Part shown: in pieces, positions 47,350-56,296 of the stretch
Layout of the letters: each line of letters begins with the position of its first letter
Position numbering within the stretch: the stretch's first letter is position 1
Assembly (NCBI RefSeq): GCF_004364245.1
Contig: NZ_SOAV01000001.1
Coordinates: 806,001-870,000 of the forward strand
Length of the DNA stretch: 64,000 nt
Direction of reading: 5' to 3'
Source of the DNA: Streptomyces sp. BK208
GTDB lineage: Bacteria > Actinomycetota > Actinomycetes > Streptomycetales > Streptomycetaceae
The notes under the pieces: model-generated
Told to the model about the DNA's origin: nothing
Seen by the model: the letters and a program-made list of their open reading frames with translations, nothing else
Databases searched by the model: none
Made by a program: the position numbers and the translations under genes

Positions 47350-48426
47350 TCACCTCCGGGTCGCGGCGCGGCGGACGTACAGGTTGATGAGGACGGCGCC
47401 GAGGAGCATCACGCCGAGGAAGGCCTTGAACCAGTCCGGGTTCCAGCCCGCGAAGACGATGCCCTGGTTCACCATGCCGAACATGAAGGCGCCGAAGACC
47501 GGACCGATGGCGGAGCCGTAGCCGCCGGTGAGCAGGCAGCCGCCGATGACGGCCGCGGCGATGTAGATCAGCTCCTGGCCGACGCCCTCGCCGGACTGCA
47601 CGGTGTTGAAGGAGAACAGCTGGTGCATGCCGACGAACCAGGCGCCGAAGCCGACCAGCATGAACAGCGTGATCTTGGTGAAGGTGACCGGCACGCCGAC
47701 CGCGCGGGCGGACTCCTGGCTGCCGCCGACGGCGAAGATCCAGTTGCCGTACTTGGTGCGCAGCAGCACCCAGGTGGCCAGGGCCGCGAAGACCAGCCAC
47801 CACACCACGGTGATCTTCACCTGGACGCCGCCGACGTCGAAGGACGAGGCGAACAGGGCCTTGGCCTGGTCGAAGCCGTCCATGTCGCTGATGTCGTCGG
47901 TGGCGACGTTGCCGGTGACCAGCTTGGTCACGGCGAGGTTGACGCCCTGGAGGACCAGGAAGGTGGCGAGTGTGACCAGGAAGCTCGGCAGGCCGGTCTT
48001 CATCAGCACCCAGCCGTTGAAGGCGCCGACGGCGAGCGAGGCCACGAGGGCGACGATCACGCCCATCCAGACGTTCATGGTCAGCTGGTAGCTGAGCATG
48101 CCCGCGGTGAGCGCCGAGGTGACCACGGCGACACCGGCGGACAGGTCGAACTCGCCGCCGATCATGAGCAGGGCGACGGGCAGGGCCATGATGCCGATGG
48201 TGGACGACTGGTACAGCACCGTCGCCATGGAGGCGCCGTCACGGAGCGTGGGGGCGGCGACCAGGAAGAAGACGAAGACGGCGACGGCGCCGAGGAAGAC
48301 CCCGACCTCGGGCCGGGCGAGCAGCCGCAGCGCCACGGGGCGTTCACGGGTCCGGCCGTCGGCTTCCTCGGGGCCGGGGGCCGGCGGTGCGGCCACCGCC
48401 GGCTCAGCCTGTGGGGCCACGCTCAT
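47350..48426 (-). CDS. Sugar ABC transporter permease (RbsC/CUT2 type)
   Basis: This 358-residue permease of the ribose/inositol class has about ten hydrophobic segments. Family patterns are GGEFDLSAGVAVVTSALTA, FNGWVLMKTGLPSFLVTLAT and GGCLLTGGYGSAIG. The N-terminal ~45 residues are cytoplasmic and Pro/Ala/Glu rich. The ATG overlaps the upstream stop (TGATG), so translation is coupled to the binding protein. It forms a homodimeric channel served by the downstream ATPase. Confidence 0.92.
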   Translation of the reverse strand: MSVAPQAEPAVAAPPAPGPEEADGRTRERPVALRLLARPEVGVFLGAVAVFVFFLVAAPTLRDGASMATVLYQSSTIGIMALPVALLMIGGEFDLSAGVAVVTSALTAGMLSYQLTMNVWMGVIVALVASLAVGAFNGWVLMKTGLPSFLVTLATFLVLQGVNLAVTKLVTGNVATDDISDMDGFDQAKALFASSFDVGGVQVKITVVWWLVFAALATWVLLRTKYGNWIFAVGGSQESARAVGVPVTFTKITLFMLVGFGAWFVGMHQLFSFNTVQSGEGVGQELIYIAAAVIGGCLLTGGYGSAIGPVFGAFMFGMVNQGIVFAGWNPDWFKAFLGVMLLGAVLINLYVRRAATRR

Positions 48427-49448
48427 CACCGGGTGCCCTTCGAGGCGAACTCGGCGACCGCCTTCACGTTGGACTTGTCGACGAAGGCCGGGCCGGTCAG
48501 CACCGGCTGCTCACCGCCGCCGCTGTAGTTGCCGTTGTTCTTGTAGAGCCACAGGCCGTCGACCGCGAGGTAGCCCTGGAGGTAGGGCTGCTGGTCCACG
48601 GCGAACTCGATGTCGTCCTTCTCGATGGCGCCGGTGAGCTCCTTGTTCAGGTCGAAGGTGGCGACCTTGGCCTTGCTGCCGGACTCGTCCACCGACTGCA
48701 CGGCCGTCATGGCGAACGGAGCGCCCAGCGTGACGACGTGGTCGATGCCGGAGTCCTGCTGCAGCTTGGCCGTCACCGTCGACTTCACCGAGGGCTGGTC
48801 GGCGCCGTTGACGAAGAGGTTCTCCACCGAGCCCTCGAACGTCTTCTTCAGGCCGTCGCAGCGCTGGGTCAGGCCGACGTTGCCCTGTTCGTGGATCACG
48901 CAGAGGGCCTTCTTGGCACCCACCTCGTTCAGCTTCTTGCCGAACGCCTCGCCCGCCACGCTCTCGTCCTGCCCGAAGAACTCCATCAGGCCGAGCTTCT
49001 TCCAGTCCGCCAGACCGGAGTTGAGCCCGACCACGGGTATGCCGGCCTTCTCCGCCTTGGCGAGGACGCTGCGCAGGGCGTCCGGCTTGGCGAGCGTGAC
49101 GGCGATGCCGTCGACCTTCTGGTCGATCGCGTTCTGCACCAGGTTGGCCTGGCTGCCCGCGTTCGGGTCGGCGGAGTAGACGAGCTTGACGTTGTCCTTG
49201 TCGGCGGCGGCCTGGGCACCCTTGCGGACGATGTCCCAGAAGGTGTCGCCGGGCGCCTGATGGGTGACCAGGGCGACGGTCATACGGGGGGTGTTCGCCT
49301 TGCCCGCGGAGGCACCCGAGTCGCCCTCCTCGTCGGCCTTCTTCCCCCCGGAACTGCTGGAACAGCCGGCGAGGGTCAGGGCCGCGGCGGCGGCGAGGGC
49401 CACGGCAGGGGCGAATCTGCGGGAGCGGGCGTGCGAAGAGCGGTCCAT
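48426..49448 (-). CDS. Sugar ABC transporter substrate-binding lipoprotein (inositol/ribose type)
   Basis: This 340-residue RbsB-like binding protein has an Arg-rich leader and hydrophobic core ending in lipobox LAGC, followed by a Ser/Gly/Lys linker. The fold has two lobes, with pieces such as MTVALVTHQAPGDTFWDIV and DGIAVTLAKPDAL. It should be lipid-anchored outside and, by its place in the locus, bind myo-inositol. The ATG at 49448 has a CAGGAAAAG site; the frame continues upstream through the promoter without support. It is first in a four-gene minus-strand operon divergent from iolC. Confidence 0.92.
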   Translation of the reverse strand: MDRSSHARSRRFAPAVALAAAAALTLAGCSSSSGGKKADEEGDSGASAGKANTPRMTVALVTHQAPGDTFWDIVRKGAQAAADKDNVKLVYSADPNAGSQANLVQNAIDQKVDGIAVTLAKPDALRSVLAKAEKAGIPVVGLNSGLADWKKLGLMEFFGQDESVAGEAFGKKLNEVGAKKALCVIHEQGNVGLTQRCDGLKKTFEGSVENLFVNGADQPSVKSTVTAKLQQDSGIDHVVTLGAPFAMTAVQSVDESGSKAKVATFDLNKELTGAIEKDDIEFAVDQQPYLQGYLAVDGLWLYKNNGNYSGGGEQPVLTGPAFVDKSNVKAVAEFASKGTR

Positions 49449-49548
49449 CTTTTCCTGCACCTCACTGTGCGACTGTGCGACGGGAGAGCCGTGTGCCAGA
49501 CCCGAGTGCCAGACCCGAGAAGAATGGCTGTTGCTGCGCTGGGACCGG

Positions 49549-49658
49549 ATACAAGTCCTTGAGGCGCCCACTGTCAATACTTTGTCAAGACATCCTTTCA
49601 CTCGCAGGTCCGAATGTAAGTACAAAGTATTGACAGCGTCGTCCAGGAGTCATACACC
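49549..49658. promoter_or_regulatory. Divergent iolC/transporter promoters with GntR operator pair
   Basis: A perfect 15-bp inverted repeat has arms at 49571-49585 and 49622-49636, separated by 36 nt. Each arm contains an outward-facing -35 TTGACA. On the plus strand TTGACA (49630-49635) is followed at 17 nt by TACACC. On the minus strand TTGACA (49577-49572) is followed at 18 nt by TGTATC. A TGTC-AA-GACA palindrome overlaps the left arm. A repressor binding both arms would shut both operons. Confidence 0.65.
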
Positions 49659-49700
49659 TGGGAGGCGGCAGGCCCCCGCCCAGCCCGAGGAGCGTCGCAC

Positions 49701-50663
49701 ATGGCAGAGTCAGTCCCGCGTTTCGATCTGATCACGATGGGCCGCATCGGGGTCGATCTCTATCCTCTGCAGACGGGCGTACCCCTGGCGGAGGTTGAGA
49801 CCTTCGGCAAGTTTCTCGGCGGTTCGGCCTCCAACGTGGCGGTCGCCGCCGCCCGGCTCGGCCGTGCCGTGGCCGTCATCACCCGCACCGGCGACGACCC
49901 GTTCGGCGGCTATCTGCACCGCGCGCTGAAGGAGTTCGGCGTCGACGACCGCTGGGTCACCCCGGTCGCCGCGTACCCGACCCCCGTGACGTTCTGCGAG
50001 GTCTTCCCGCCGGACGACTTCCCGTTGTACTTCTACCGCCGTCCCAAGGCACCGGACCTGGAGATCCATCCCGAGGAGCTGGACCTGGACGCGATCCGCG
50101 CGGCCTCCGTCTTCTGGATGACGGGCACCGGACTGAGCGAGGAGCCGAGCCGTACGGCGACGCTGACCGCCCTCGCCCACCGCGCGAAGTCCGGCACCAC
50201 CGTCTTCGACCTGGACTGGCGCCCCATGTTCTGGACCGACCCGGACCGGGCCCGCCCGCACTACGCCGAGGCGCTCCGGCACGCCACCGTCGCGGTCGGC
50301 AACCTGGACGAGTGCGAGATCGCCACGGGCGTGCGCGAACCCCGGGCCTGCGCCGAGGCGCTGCTGGCGGCCGGGGTGGAACTGGCCGTCGTCAAGCAGG
50401 GGCCCGAGGGCGTCCTCGCCGTGCACCGCGACGGCCGGTCCGCCCAGGTGCCGCCGGTGCCGGTCGAGGTGGTCAACGGCCTCGGCGCGGGCGACGCGTT
50501 CGGCGGCTCCCTGGTCCACGGTCTGCTCTCCGGCTGGGAGCTGGAGCGGACCATGCGGTACGCCAACGCGGCCGGCGCCCTCGTCGCATCCCGCCTCGCC
50601 TGCTCCTCCGCGATGCCCACCGAGGCGGAGGTCGACGACCTCCTCGCGCGAGCCACACCCTGA
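49701..50663 (+). CDS. iolC: 5-dehydro-2-deoxygluconokinase
   Basis: This 320-residue PfkB-family kinase has the N-terminal GRIGVDLYPLQTGVPL and glycine motif GGSASNVAVAAARLG. The C-terminal signature NGLGAGDAFGGSLVHGL contains the catalytic Asp. The start sequence with DLYP is typical of IolC. It phosphorylates 2-deoxy-5-keto-gluconate late in inositol breakdown. A GAGGAG site precedes the ATG. It heads the plus-strand operon iolC-aldolase-iolB-iolD-gntR and is divergent from the transporter genes, sharing their operator. Confidence 0.94.
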   Translation: MAESVPRFDLITMGRIGVDLYPLQTGVPLAEVETFGKFLGGSASNVAVAAARLGRAVAVITRTGDDPFGGYLHRALKEFGVDDRWVTPVAAYPTPVTFCEVFPPDDFPLYFYRRPKAPDLEIHPEELDLDAIRAASVFWMTGTGLSEEPSRTATLTALAHRAKSGTTVFDLDWRPMFWTDPDRARPHYAEALRHATVAVGNLDECEIATGVREPRACAEALLAAGVELAVVKQGPEGVLAVHRDGRSAQVPPVPVEVVNGLGAGDAFGGSLVHGLLSGWELERTMRYANAAGALVASRLACSSAMPTEAEVDDLLARATP

Positions 50664-50676
50664 ACGGAGTCCCGTC

Positions 50677-51573
50677 TTGTCCCTGACCATCTCCAGCATC
50701 CCGGACCTCACCGCGGTCAGAGCCCGGCATCCGGAGGCGATCGCCGAGGCCGCGGCGCGCCGGGAGCGCCGCCCGCTGATCGGCGACTCCGGCCGTCTGA
50801 TGATCGTCGCCGCCGACCATCCGGCGCGCGGCGCGCTCGGCGTGGGCGACCGCCGGCTCGCCATGGCCAACCGGGCCGACCTGCTGGAGCGCCTGTGCAC
50901 CGCGCTGTCCCGGCCCGGCGTCGACGGGGTGCTCGCCACCGCCGACGTGCTGGAGGACCTGCTGCTGCTGGGGGTGCTGGAGAACAAGGTCGTCATGGGA
51001 TCGATGAACCGGGGCGGTCTCGCGGGCGCCGCCTTCGAGATGGACGACCGCTTCACCGGTCACCGCGCCGAGGACATCGCCCGGCTGCGTTTCGACGCGG
51101 GCAAGCTGCTGCTGCGCATCGACTACGACGACCCGGGCTCGCTGGCCACCATGGAGGCCAGCGCCCGCGCGGTGGACGCCATGGCGTCGCGCGGACTGCC
51201 CCTGTTCGTAGAGCCGTTCATCTCCCGTCGGATCGAGGGGCGGGTCCGCAACGACCTGTCCGCCGAGGCCGTCACCCGCTCCGTCGCCATCGCCTCGGGT
51301 CTCGGCGGCACCTCGGCCTACACCTGGCTGAAACTGCCCGTCACCCACGACCCGGACGACATGGCCGAGGTCCTGGAGACGTCCACGCTCCCCGTGGTCC
51401 TGCTCGGCGGCGACATAGGGGGCTCCGCCGCGGACCAGGCCGCGGCCTACGAACGCTGGCGCAAGGCACTGAGGCTGCCCACCGTGCAGGGCATGGTCGT
51501 GGGCCGCTCGCTGCTCTACCCGGCCGAGGGCGGCGTGGAGCAGGCGGTGGACACGGCCGTCGGACTGCTGTGA
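50677..51573 (+). CDS. Cgl0159-type (beta/alpha)8 aldolase-like protein
   Basis: This 298-residue TIM-barrel protein has LMIVAADHPARGALG, the lysine-containing TWLKLPVTHDPDDM and VQGMVVGRSLLYP. It resembles class I aldolases of the deoxyribose-phosphate/IolJ-like group found in actinobacterial inositol loci. By position it should cleave 2-deoxy-5-keto-gluconate-6-phosphate into dihydroxyacetone phosphate and malonate semialdehyde; this is inferred. The TTG start is supported by ACGGAG 7 nt upstream. It lies 13 nt after iolC. Confidence 0.85.
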   Translation: MSLTISSIPDLTAVRARHPEAIAEAAARRERRPLIGDSGRLMIVAADHPARGALGVGDRRLAMANRADLLERLCTALSRPGVDGVLATADVLEDLLLLGVLENKVVMGSMNRGGLAGAAFEMDDRFTGHRAEDIARLRFDAGKLLLRIDYDDPGSLATMEASARAVDAMASRGLPLFVEPFISRRIEGRVRNDLSAEAVTRSVAIASGLGGTSAYTWLKLPVTHDPDDMAEVLETSTLPVVLLGGDIGGSAADQAAAYERWRKALRLPTVQGMVVGRSLLYPAEGGVEQAVDTAVGLL

Positions 51574-51598
51574 ACGAGGAGAGGCGGAGGAGCGGACG

Positions 51599-52492
51599 AT
51601 GACGTATCACCTTCCCGCGGGCAAGGCGGCGGACGGCCCGTACGCCGTGGACGTGACGCCCGAGAGCGCCGGGTGGGGCCACAGCGCTCTGCGCGTGGTG
51701 AACCTGGCGCCCGGCGGCAGCCACACCTTCGACAGCGGCGGGAGCGAGTGGATCGTCCTGCCGCTGAGCGGCGGCTGCGCGGTCGAGGCCGCCGACGACT
51801 TCGGCGCGCAGACCTTCGAACTCATCGGCCGTGACAGCGTGTTCACCGGTGTGAGCGACTTCGTGTACGTCCCGCGCGGGGCCCGTGCGACGGTGACCTC
51901 CGCCGGCGGCGGCCGGTTCGCCCTGACCGGCGCCCGCTGCACCCGCCGCCTGCCCGCCCGGTACGTCCCGGCGTCCTCGGTGCCGGTCGAGCTGCGCGGC
52001 ACCGGGAGCTGCTCGCGGCAGGTCAACAACTTCGGCGCGGCCGGGGTGTTCGAATGCGACCGGCTCATCGCGGTCGAGGTGCTCACCCCGGGCGGCAACT
52101 GGTCGTCCTTCCCCCCGCACAAGCACGACGAGCACCGCCCCGGCGAGGAATCGGTGCTGGAGGAGATCTACTACTTCGAGTTCGCACCCCACGACGGCAC
52201 CCCGGGGCTTGGCTACCAGCGCGTCTCCCCCTCCGGACGGGGACGGGGCACGGACGTGCTCGCCGAGGTCCGCGACGGGGACGTGGTGCTGATCCCCGAC
52301 GGCTGGCACGGGCCGTCGATGGCGGTCCCCGGACACCACATGTACTACCTCAACGTCATGGCCGGTCCGGAGCCCGAGCGCGCCTGGCTGATCCGCGACC
52401 ACCCCGACCACGCCTGGGTCCGGGACACCTGGCCCGCGCAGCCGGTCGACCCCCGGCTCCCCCTCTACACCGCACCGGAGAGGTCCGCATGA
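51599..52492 (+). CDS. iolB: 5-deoxy-glucuronate isomerase
   Basis: This 297-residue bicupin has the IolB signatures EVLTPGGNWSSFPPHKHDE (metal-binding His), ESVLEEIYYFEF and VVLIPDGWHGPS, all in the C-terminal half. It converts 5-deoxy-glucuronate to 2-deoxy-5-keto-gluconate, the IolC substrate. A GGAGGAG site precedes the ATG. Its stop overlaps the iolD start (ATGA), coupling their translation. Confidence 0.95.
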   Translation: MTYHLPAGKAADGPYAVDVTPESAGWGHSALRVVNLAPGGSHTFDSGGSEWIVLPLSGGCAVEAADDFGAQTFELIGRDSVFTGVSDFVYVPRGARATVTSAGGGRFALTGARCTRRLPARYVPASSVPVELRGTGSCSRQVNNFGAAGVFECDRLIAVEVLTPGGNWSSFPPHKHDEHRPGEESVLEEIYYFEFAPHDGTPGLGYQRVSPSGRGRGTDVLAEVRDGDVVLIPDGWHGPSMAVPGHHMYYLNVMAGPEPERAWLIRDHPDHAWVRDTWPAQPVDPRLPLYTAPERSA

Positions 52493-54363
52493 GCGCCGCC
52501 GCCACCCGCCGACTGACCACCGCCCAGGCCCTGGTGCGCTTCCTGGCCGCCCAGTACACCGAACGCGACGGCGTGCGCCGCCGCCTGATCACCGGCACCT
52601 GGGGCATCTTCGGCCACGGCAACGTGGCCGGCCTCGGCCAGGCGCTGGTCGAGTACCGGGAGGCGATGCCCTACCACCAGGGCCGCAACGAACAGGCCAT
52701 GGTGCACGCGGCCGTCGGCCACGCCCGCCAGCTCAACCGCCTGTCCGCGCAGGCCGTGACGACGTCCATCGGTCCCGGCGCCACCAACCTGGTCACCGGC
52801 GCCGCCCTGGCCACGATCAACCGCCTGCCGGTCCTGCTGCTGCCCGGCGACGGCTTCGCCTCGCACGCCGCCGACCCGCTGCTCCAGCAACTGGAGCACC
52901 CGGTGGAGGCCGACGTCTCCGTCAACGACGCCCTGCGGCCCGTGTCCCGGTACTTCGACCGCGTCACCCGGCCCGAGGCGCTCCTGGCGTCCGCGCTGCG
53001 GGCGGTACGCGTCCTGACCGACCCGGCGGAGACCGGCGCGGTCACCCTCGCGCTCCCGCAGGACGTGCAGGCCGAGGCGTACGACTGGCCGGAGGAGTTC
53101 TTCGCCGACCGGGTGTGGCGGGTACGGCGCCCCGCGCCCGACCCCGCGGAACTGGCCGAGGCGGTCCGGGCGGTCCGCGCCGCCGCGCGCCCGCTGATCG
53201 TCGCGGGCGGCGGCATCCACCACAGCGAGGCCGAGCAGGCCCTGAAAACCCTGGTGGACGCCACCGGCATCCCCGTCGCCTCCACCCAGGCCGGCAAGGG
53301 CGCCCTGCGCCACGACCACCCGGCCGACCTCGGCGGCATCGGCCACACCGGCACCGCGGTGAGCGACGCCCTCGCCCGCACCGCCGACCTGGTCATCGGC
53401 GTCGGCACCCGCTACTCGGACTTCACCACCGCGTCCGGGACCCTCTTCCAGCGCCCGGACGTGCGCTTCCTGAACCTCAACATCACCGCCTTCGACGCCC
53501 ACAAGCTCGCCGCCGGCACCCTGGTGTGCGACGCGCGGGCCGGCCTCACCGCACTGGCCCGGGCGCTGTCGGGGCACCGCGTGGACCCGGCGTACGAGGC
53601 GGAGTACCGCACCGGCAAGGCCCGTTGGGACGAGGTGGTCGAGGGGGCGTTCGGCGCGGACGACGACAGCGCGGTGCCGACCCAGACGCAGGTGCTGGGC
53701 GCGCTGGACGCGGTCGTCGGCGACGAGGACGTGGTGATCAACGCGGCCGGTTCGCTCCCCGGCGACCTGCACAAGCTGTGGCGGGCCCGTTCCCCGCGCC
53801 AGTACCACCTGGAGTACGGCTACTCCTGCATGGGCTACGAGATCCCGGCCGCGATCGGCGTCCAGCAGGCCGCGCCCGGCGCCCCCGTGTGGGCCCTGGT
53901 CGGCGACGGCACGTACCTGATGAACCCGACCGAGATCGTCACTGCCGTCCAGGAGAACCTGCCGGTCAAGCTGGTCCTGGTGCAGAACCACGGGTACGCG
54001 TCCATCGGCGGCCTGTCCGAGTCGGTGGGCGCCGAGCGCTTCGGCACCGACTACCGCCACCGCGCCGCCGACGGCTCCTTCACCGGCGATCCGCTCCCCG
54101 TCGACCTCGCCGCCAACGCGGCCAGCCTCGGCATGCACGTCCTGCGCGCCAAGACGGTGCGGGAGCTGCGCGAGGCGCTGACCACCGCCCGCGCGGCGAC
54201 CCGCCCGACGTGCGTGTACGTCGAGACGGCACCCGCGCGGGAGCCGGTGCCGGCCCAGGCGTGGTGGGACGTGCCGGTGGCCGAGGTGTCCGAGCGTGCG
54301 GCCGCGACCGAGGCGCGGGCGGCCTACGAGCGCGCGGTGGCCGACCGCCGCCACCACCTCTGA
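52489..54363 (+). CDS. iolD: 3D-(3,5/4)-trihydroxycyclohexane-1,2-dione acylhydrolase
   Basis: This 624-residue thiamine-diphosphate enzyme of the acetolactate-synthase fold has an N-terminal pyrimidine-binding domain (GHGNVAGLGQAL, RNEQAMVHAA). The C-terminal ThDP/Mg motif reads GDGTYLMNPTEIVTAVQE with the downstream NHGY. It hydrolyses the cyclic trihydroxy-diketone of inositol catabolism, opening the ring to 5-deoxy-glucuronate. The start is the ATG of the ATGA overlap with iolB; the frame extends upstream but within iolB. It is followed 51 nt later by the regulator gene. Confidence 0.95.
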   Translation: MSAAATRRLTTAQALVRFLAAQYTERDGVRRRLITGTWGIFGHGNVAGLGQALVEYREAMPYHQGRNEQAMVHAAVGHARQLNRLSAQAVTTSIGPGATNLVTGAALATINRLPVLLLPGDGFASHAADPLLQQLEHPVEADVSVNDALRPVSRYFDRVTRPEALLASALRAVRVLTDPAETGAVTLALPQDVQAEAYDWPEEFFADRVWRVRRPAPDPAELAEAVRAVRAAARPLIVAGGGIHHSEAEQALKTLVDATGIPVASTQAGKGALRHDHPADLGGIGHTGTAVSDALARTADLVIGVGTRYSDFTTASGTLFQRPDVRFLNLNITAFDAHKLAAGTLVCDARAGLTALARALSGHRVDPAYEAEYRTGKARWDEVVEGAFGADDDSAVPTQTQVLGALDAVVGDEDVVINAAGSLPGDLHKLWRARSPRQYHLEYGYSCMGYEIPAAIGVQQAAPGAPVWALVGDGTYLMNPTEIVTAVQENLPVKLVLVQNHGYASIGGLSESVGAERFGTDYRHRAADGSFTGDPLPVDLAANAASLGMHVLRAKTVRELREALTTARAATRPTCVYVETAPAREPVPAQAWWDVPVAEVSERAAATEARAAYERAVADRRHHL

Positions 54364-54414
54364 CCCCGCGCTCCACCGCCCGACGGCCAGTCACCTACGC
54401 AGGGAGGCACGACC

Positions 54415-55200
54415 ATGGCGAAGACCGGTGGCCCCGCACGTGCCGTGACCGCCCCCGCGACCGGCGCCCTGGACCTCACCCTGGACCGGAGGAGTCCGGT
54501 ACCGCTCTACTACCAGCTCGCCCGGCAGCTGGAGGCGGCGATAGCACACGGTGCCCTCGCGCCGGGAGACCTGCTGGGCAACGAGGTCGACCTGTCGGTC
54601 CGCCTCGGCCTGTCCCGGCCGACCGTCCGGCAGGCCATCCAGTCGCTGGTCGACAAGGGACTCCTGGTCAGGCGGCGCGGGGTCGGCACCCAGGTGGTGC
54701 ACAGCCAGGTCAGGCGCCCGCTGGAGCTGAGCAGTCTCTACGACGATCTGGAGGCCGCCGGGCAGGGTCCCGGCACCCGGGTGGTGCGCAACGAGGGTGT
54801 CCCGGCCACCGCCGAGGTCGCCGCGGCGCTCGGCGTCGCGGAGGGCACCGAGGTCACCGTCCTGGAGCGGCTGCGCCTCACCCACGGCCAGCCGGTGGCG
54901 GTGCTCTGCAACCACCTCCCGGCGGGCCTGCTGGACCTCGACGACGCCCGCCTGGAGTCGACCGGCCTCTACCGGATGATGCGCACGTCCGGCATCACCC
55001 TGCACAGCGCCCGCCAGACCGTCGGCGCCCGCATCGCCACCCGTGAGGAGGCCGGGCGCCTCGGCGAGCGGGAGGGCGCCGCGCTGCTGACGATGCGGCG
55101 CACCGCGTACGACGACACCGGCCGGCCGGTCGAGTTCGGGACGCACGTGTACCGCGCGTCCCGGTACGCCTTCGACTTCCAGCTCCTGGTCAGAGGCTGA
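54415..55200 (+). CDS. GntR-family (HutC subfamily) transcriptional regulator, probable iol repressor
   Basis: This 261-residue protein has an N-terminal winged helix (residues about 27-95, PLYYQLARQLEAAIAHG then LGLSRPTVRQAIQSLVDKGLL). A UTRA effector domain follows (about 110-255, ending YRASRYAFDFQLLV). HutC-type regulators are usually repressors released by a small sugar or acid. It closes the iol operon, and the TGTCAA/TTGACA palindromes over the iol promoters are its likely targets. The inducer may be an inositol intermediate. A GGGAGG site precedes the ATG. It is convergent with the aldo/keto reductase gene, 18 nt apart. Confidence 0.9.
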   Translation: MAKTGGPARAVTAPATGALDLTLDRRSPVPLYYQLARQLEAAIAHGALAPGDLLGNEVDLSVRLGLSRPTVRQAIQSLVDKGLLVRRRGVGTQVVHSQVRRPLELSSLYDDLEAAGQGPGTRVVRNEGVPATAEVAAALGVAEGTEVTVLERLRLTHGQPVAVLCNHLPAGLLDLDDARLESTGLYRMMRTSGITLHSARQTVGARIATREEAGRLGEREGAALLTMRRTAYDDTGRPVEFGTHVYRASRYAFDFQLLVRG

Positions 55201-55218
55201 CCGCAGGGCGGACGGGGC

Positions 55219-56205
55219 TCAGTGGGCCGAGTCCAGGCGGACGCGCTGCTCCTCGGTCAGTTCCAGGTCCACGGCCGCCAGGTTCTCCTCCAGCTGCGCC
55301 ACCGAGGAGGCGCCGGCCAGCGGCACGATCGGCAGTTCCGCGCCGATCTGCCAGGCGAGGACGACCTGGTTGACCGTGGCCCCGGTCTCCCCCGCGACGT
55401 CCCGCAGCACCGCGAGCCGGGCCGGGGTGCCCGGGTGGTCGTAGTCGGGGGGCAGCGGCTTGTCCGCGCGGACGTAGGCGCCGGCCAGCAGGGGCGAGTA
55501 GGCGACCAGCGTCAGGTCCGGCTCGGCCCGCAGGTAGCCGAGGAGTTCGGCGCCGGCGTGACCGACGCTGCCGTACCGGGAGAACTCGCTGGGCAGGTCG
55601 AAGCGGGGCCGCAGGTGGCTGTGCTGGTACTGCAGCACCTCGTAGCCGGGCAGGCCGGCCGCGGCGGCCAGGGCGCGGGCCCGCTCGACGCGCCACACCG
55701 CCTGGTTGCTGACGCCCAGCAGCCCGACCGTGCCCTCCGCGACCAGTGCGCCGAACCCCTCGACGGTCTCGCGCTGCTCCACGGTGAAGTCGTCGATGTG
55801 CGCGTAGAGCAGGTCCAGTTTCTCCACGCCGAGCCGTTCCCGGCTGCGGTCGGCGGCCTCGCGGATCACCTTGGCCGACAGACCCTCGGGGTTGTCGGTG
55901 TAGCCGGTGCCCGGCGCCAGCGGGCGCGCGCCGAGCTTGGTGGCGATGACGACCTCGTCGCCGATCCCGCGGCTGCGCCGCCAGCGGCCGAGGAGTTCCT
56001 CGCTCTGGCCGCCCTGGCCGCCGTCGGTCCAGAAGGCGTAGTTGTCGGACGTGTCGATGAAGTTCCCGCCGGCCTCCACATAGCGGTCGAGGACGGCGAA
56101 CGAGGTCTTCTCGTCGGTCTGCGAGCCGAACAGCATCGCGCCGAGCGCCAGCACACTCACCTCGCGGCGGTGCGCCGGATCGGTGCCGATGGTGCGGTAC
56201 TTCAT
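55219..56205 (-). CDS. Aldo/keto reductase
   Basis: This 328-residue NADPH-dependent reductase has the (beta/alpha)8 AKR pattern: FIDTSDNYAF (catalytic Asp and Tyr region), VVIATKLGARP, DLLYAHIDDF (His) and the C-terminal NADP-binding LAGASSVAQLEENL. The substrate is an aldehyde or ketone and cannot be told. The ATG at 56205 has a GGGGAGGA site; an in-frame ATG seven codons upstream lacks one. The promoter has a MerR-type 19-bp spacer with a palindrome, suggesting induction by electrophiles. Confidence 0.92.
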   Translation of the reverse strand: MKYRTIGTDPAHRREVSVLALGAMLFGSQTDEKTSFAVLDRYVEAGGNFIDTSDNYAFWTDGGQGGQSEELLGRWRRSRGIGDEVVIATKLGARPLAPGTGYTDNPEGLSAKVIREAADRSRERLGVEKLDLLYAHIDDFTVEQRETVEGFGALVAEGTVGLLGVSNQAVWRVERARALAAAAGLPGYEVLQYQHSHLRPRFDLPSEFSRYGSVGHAGAELLGYLRAEPDLTLVAYSPLLAGAYVRADKPLPPDYDHPGTPARLAVLRDVAGETGATVNQVVLAWQIGAELPIVPLAGASSVAQLEENLAAVDLELTEEQRVRLDSAH

Positions 56206-56249
56206 GATGTTCCTCCCCATGCGCACCCGGTCGTCCGGGCACGGGAGGG

Positions 56250-56280
56250 AGTCTGCGAATTGAAGTGCGCTTCAAGTCAA
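56250..56280 (-). promoter_or_regulatory. MerR-type promoter/operator of the aldo/keto reductase
   Basis: On the minus strand TTGACT (56280-56275) and CAGACT (56255-56250) are 19 bp apart. A perfect TTGAAG/CTTCAA inverted repeat (56260-56275) lies in the gap. The long spacer with a centred palindrome matches MerR-family promoters. No merR gene is in the window. Confidence 0.58.
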
Positions 56281-56296
56281 GCCCTGCGTAGTCTCG

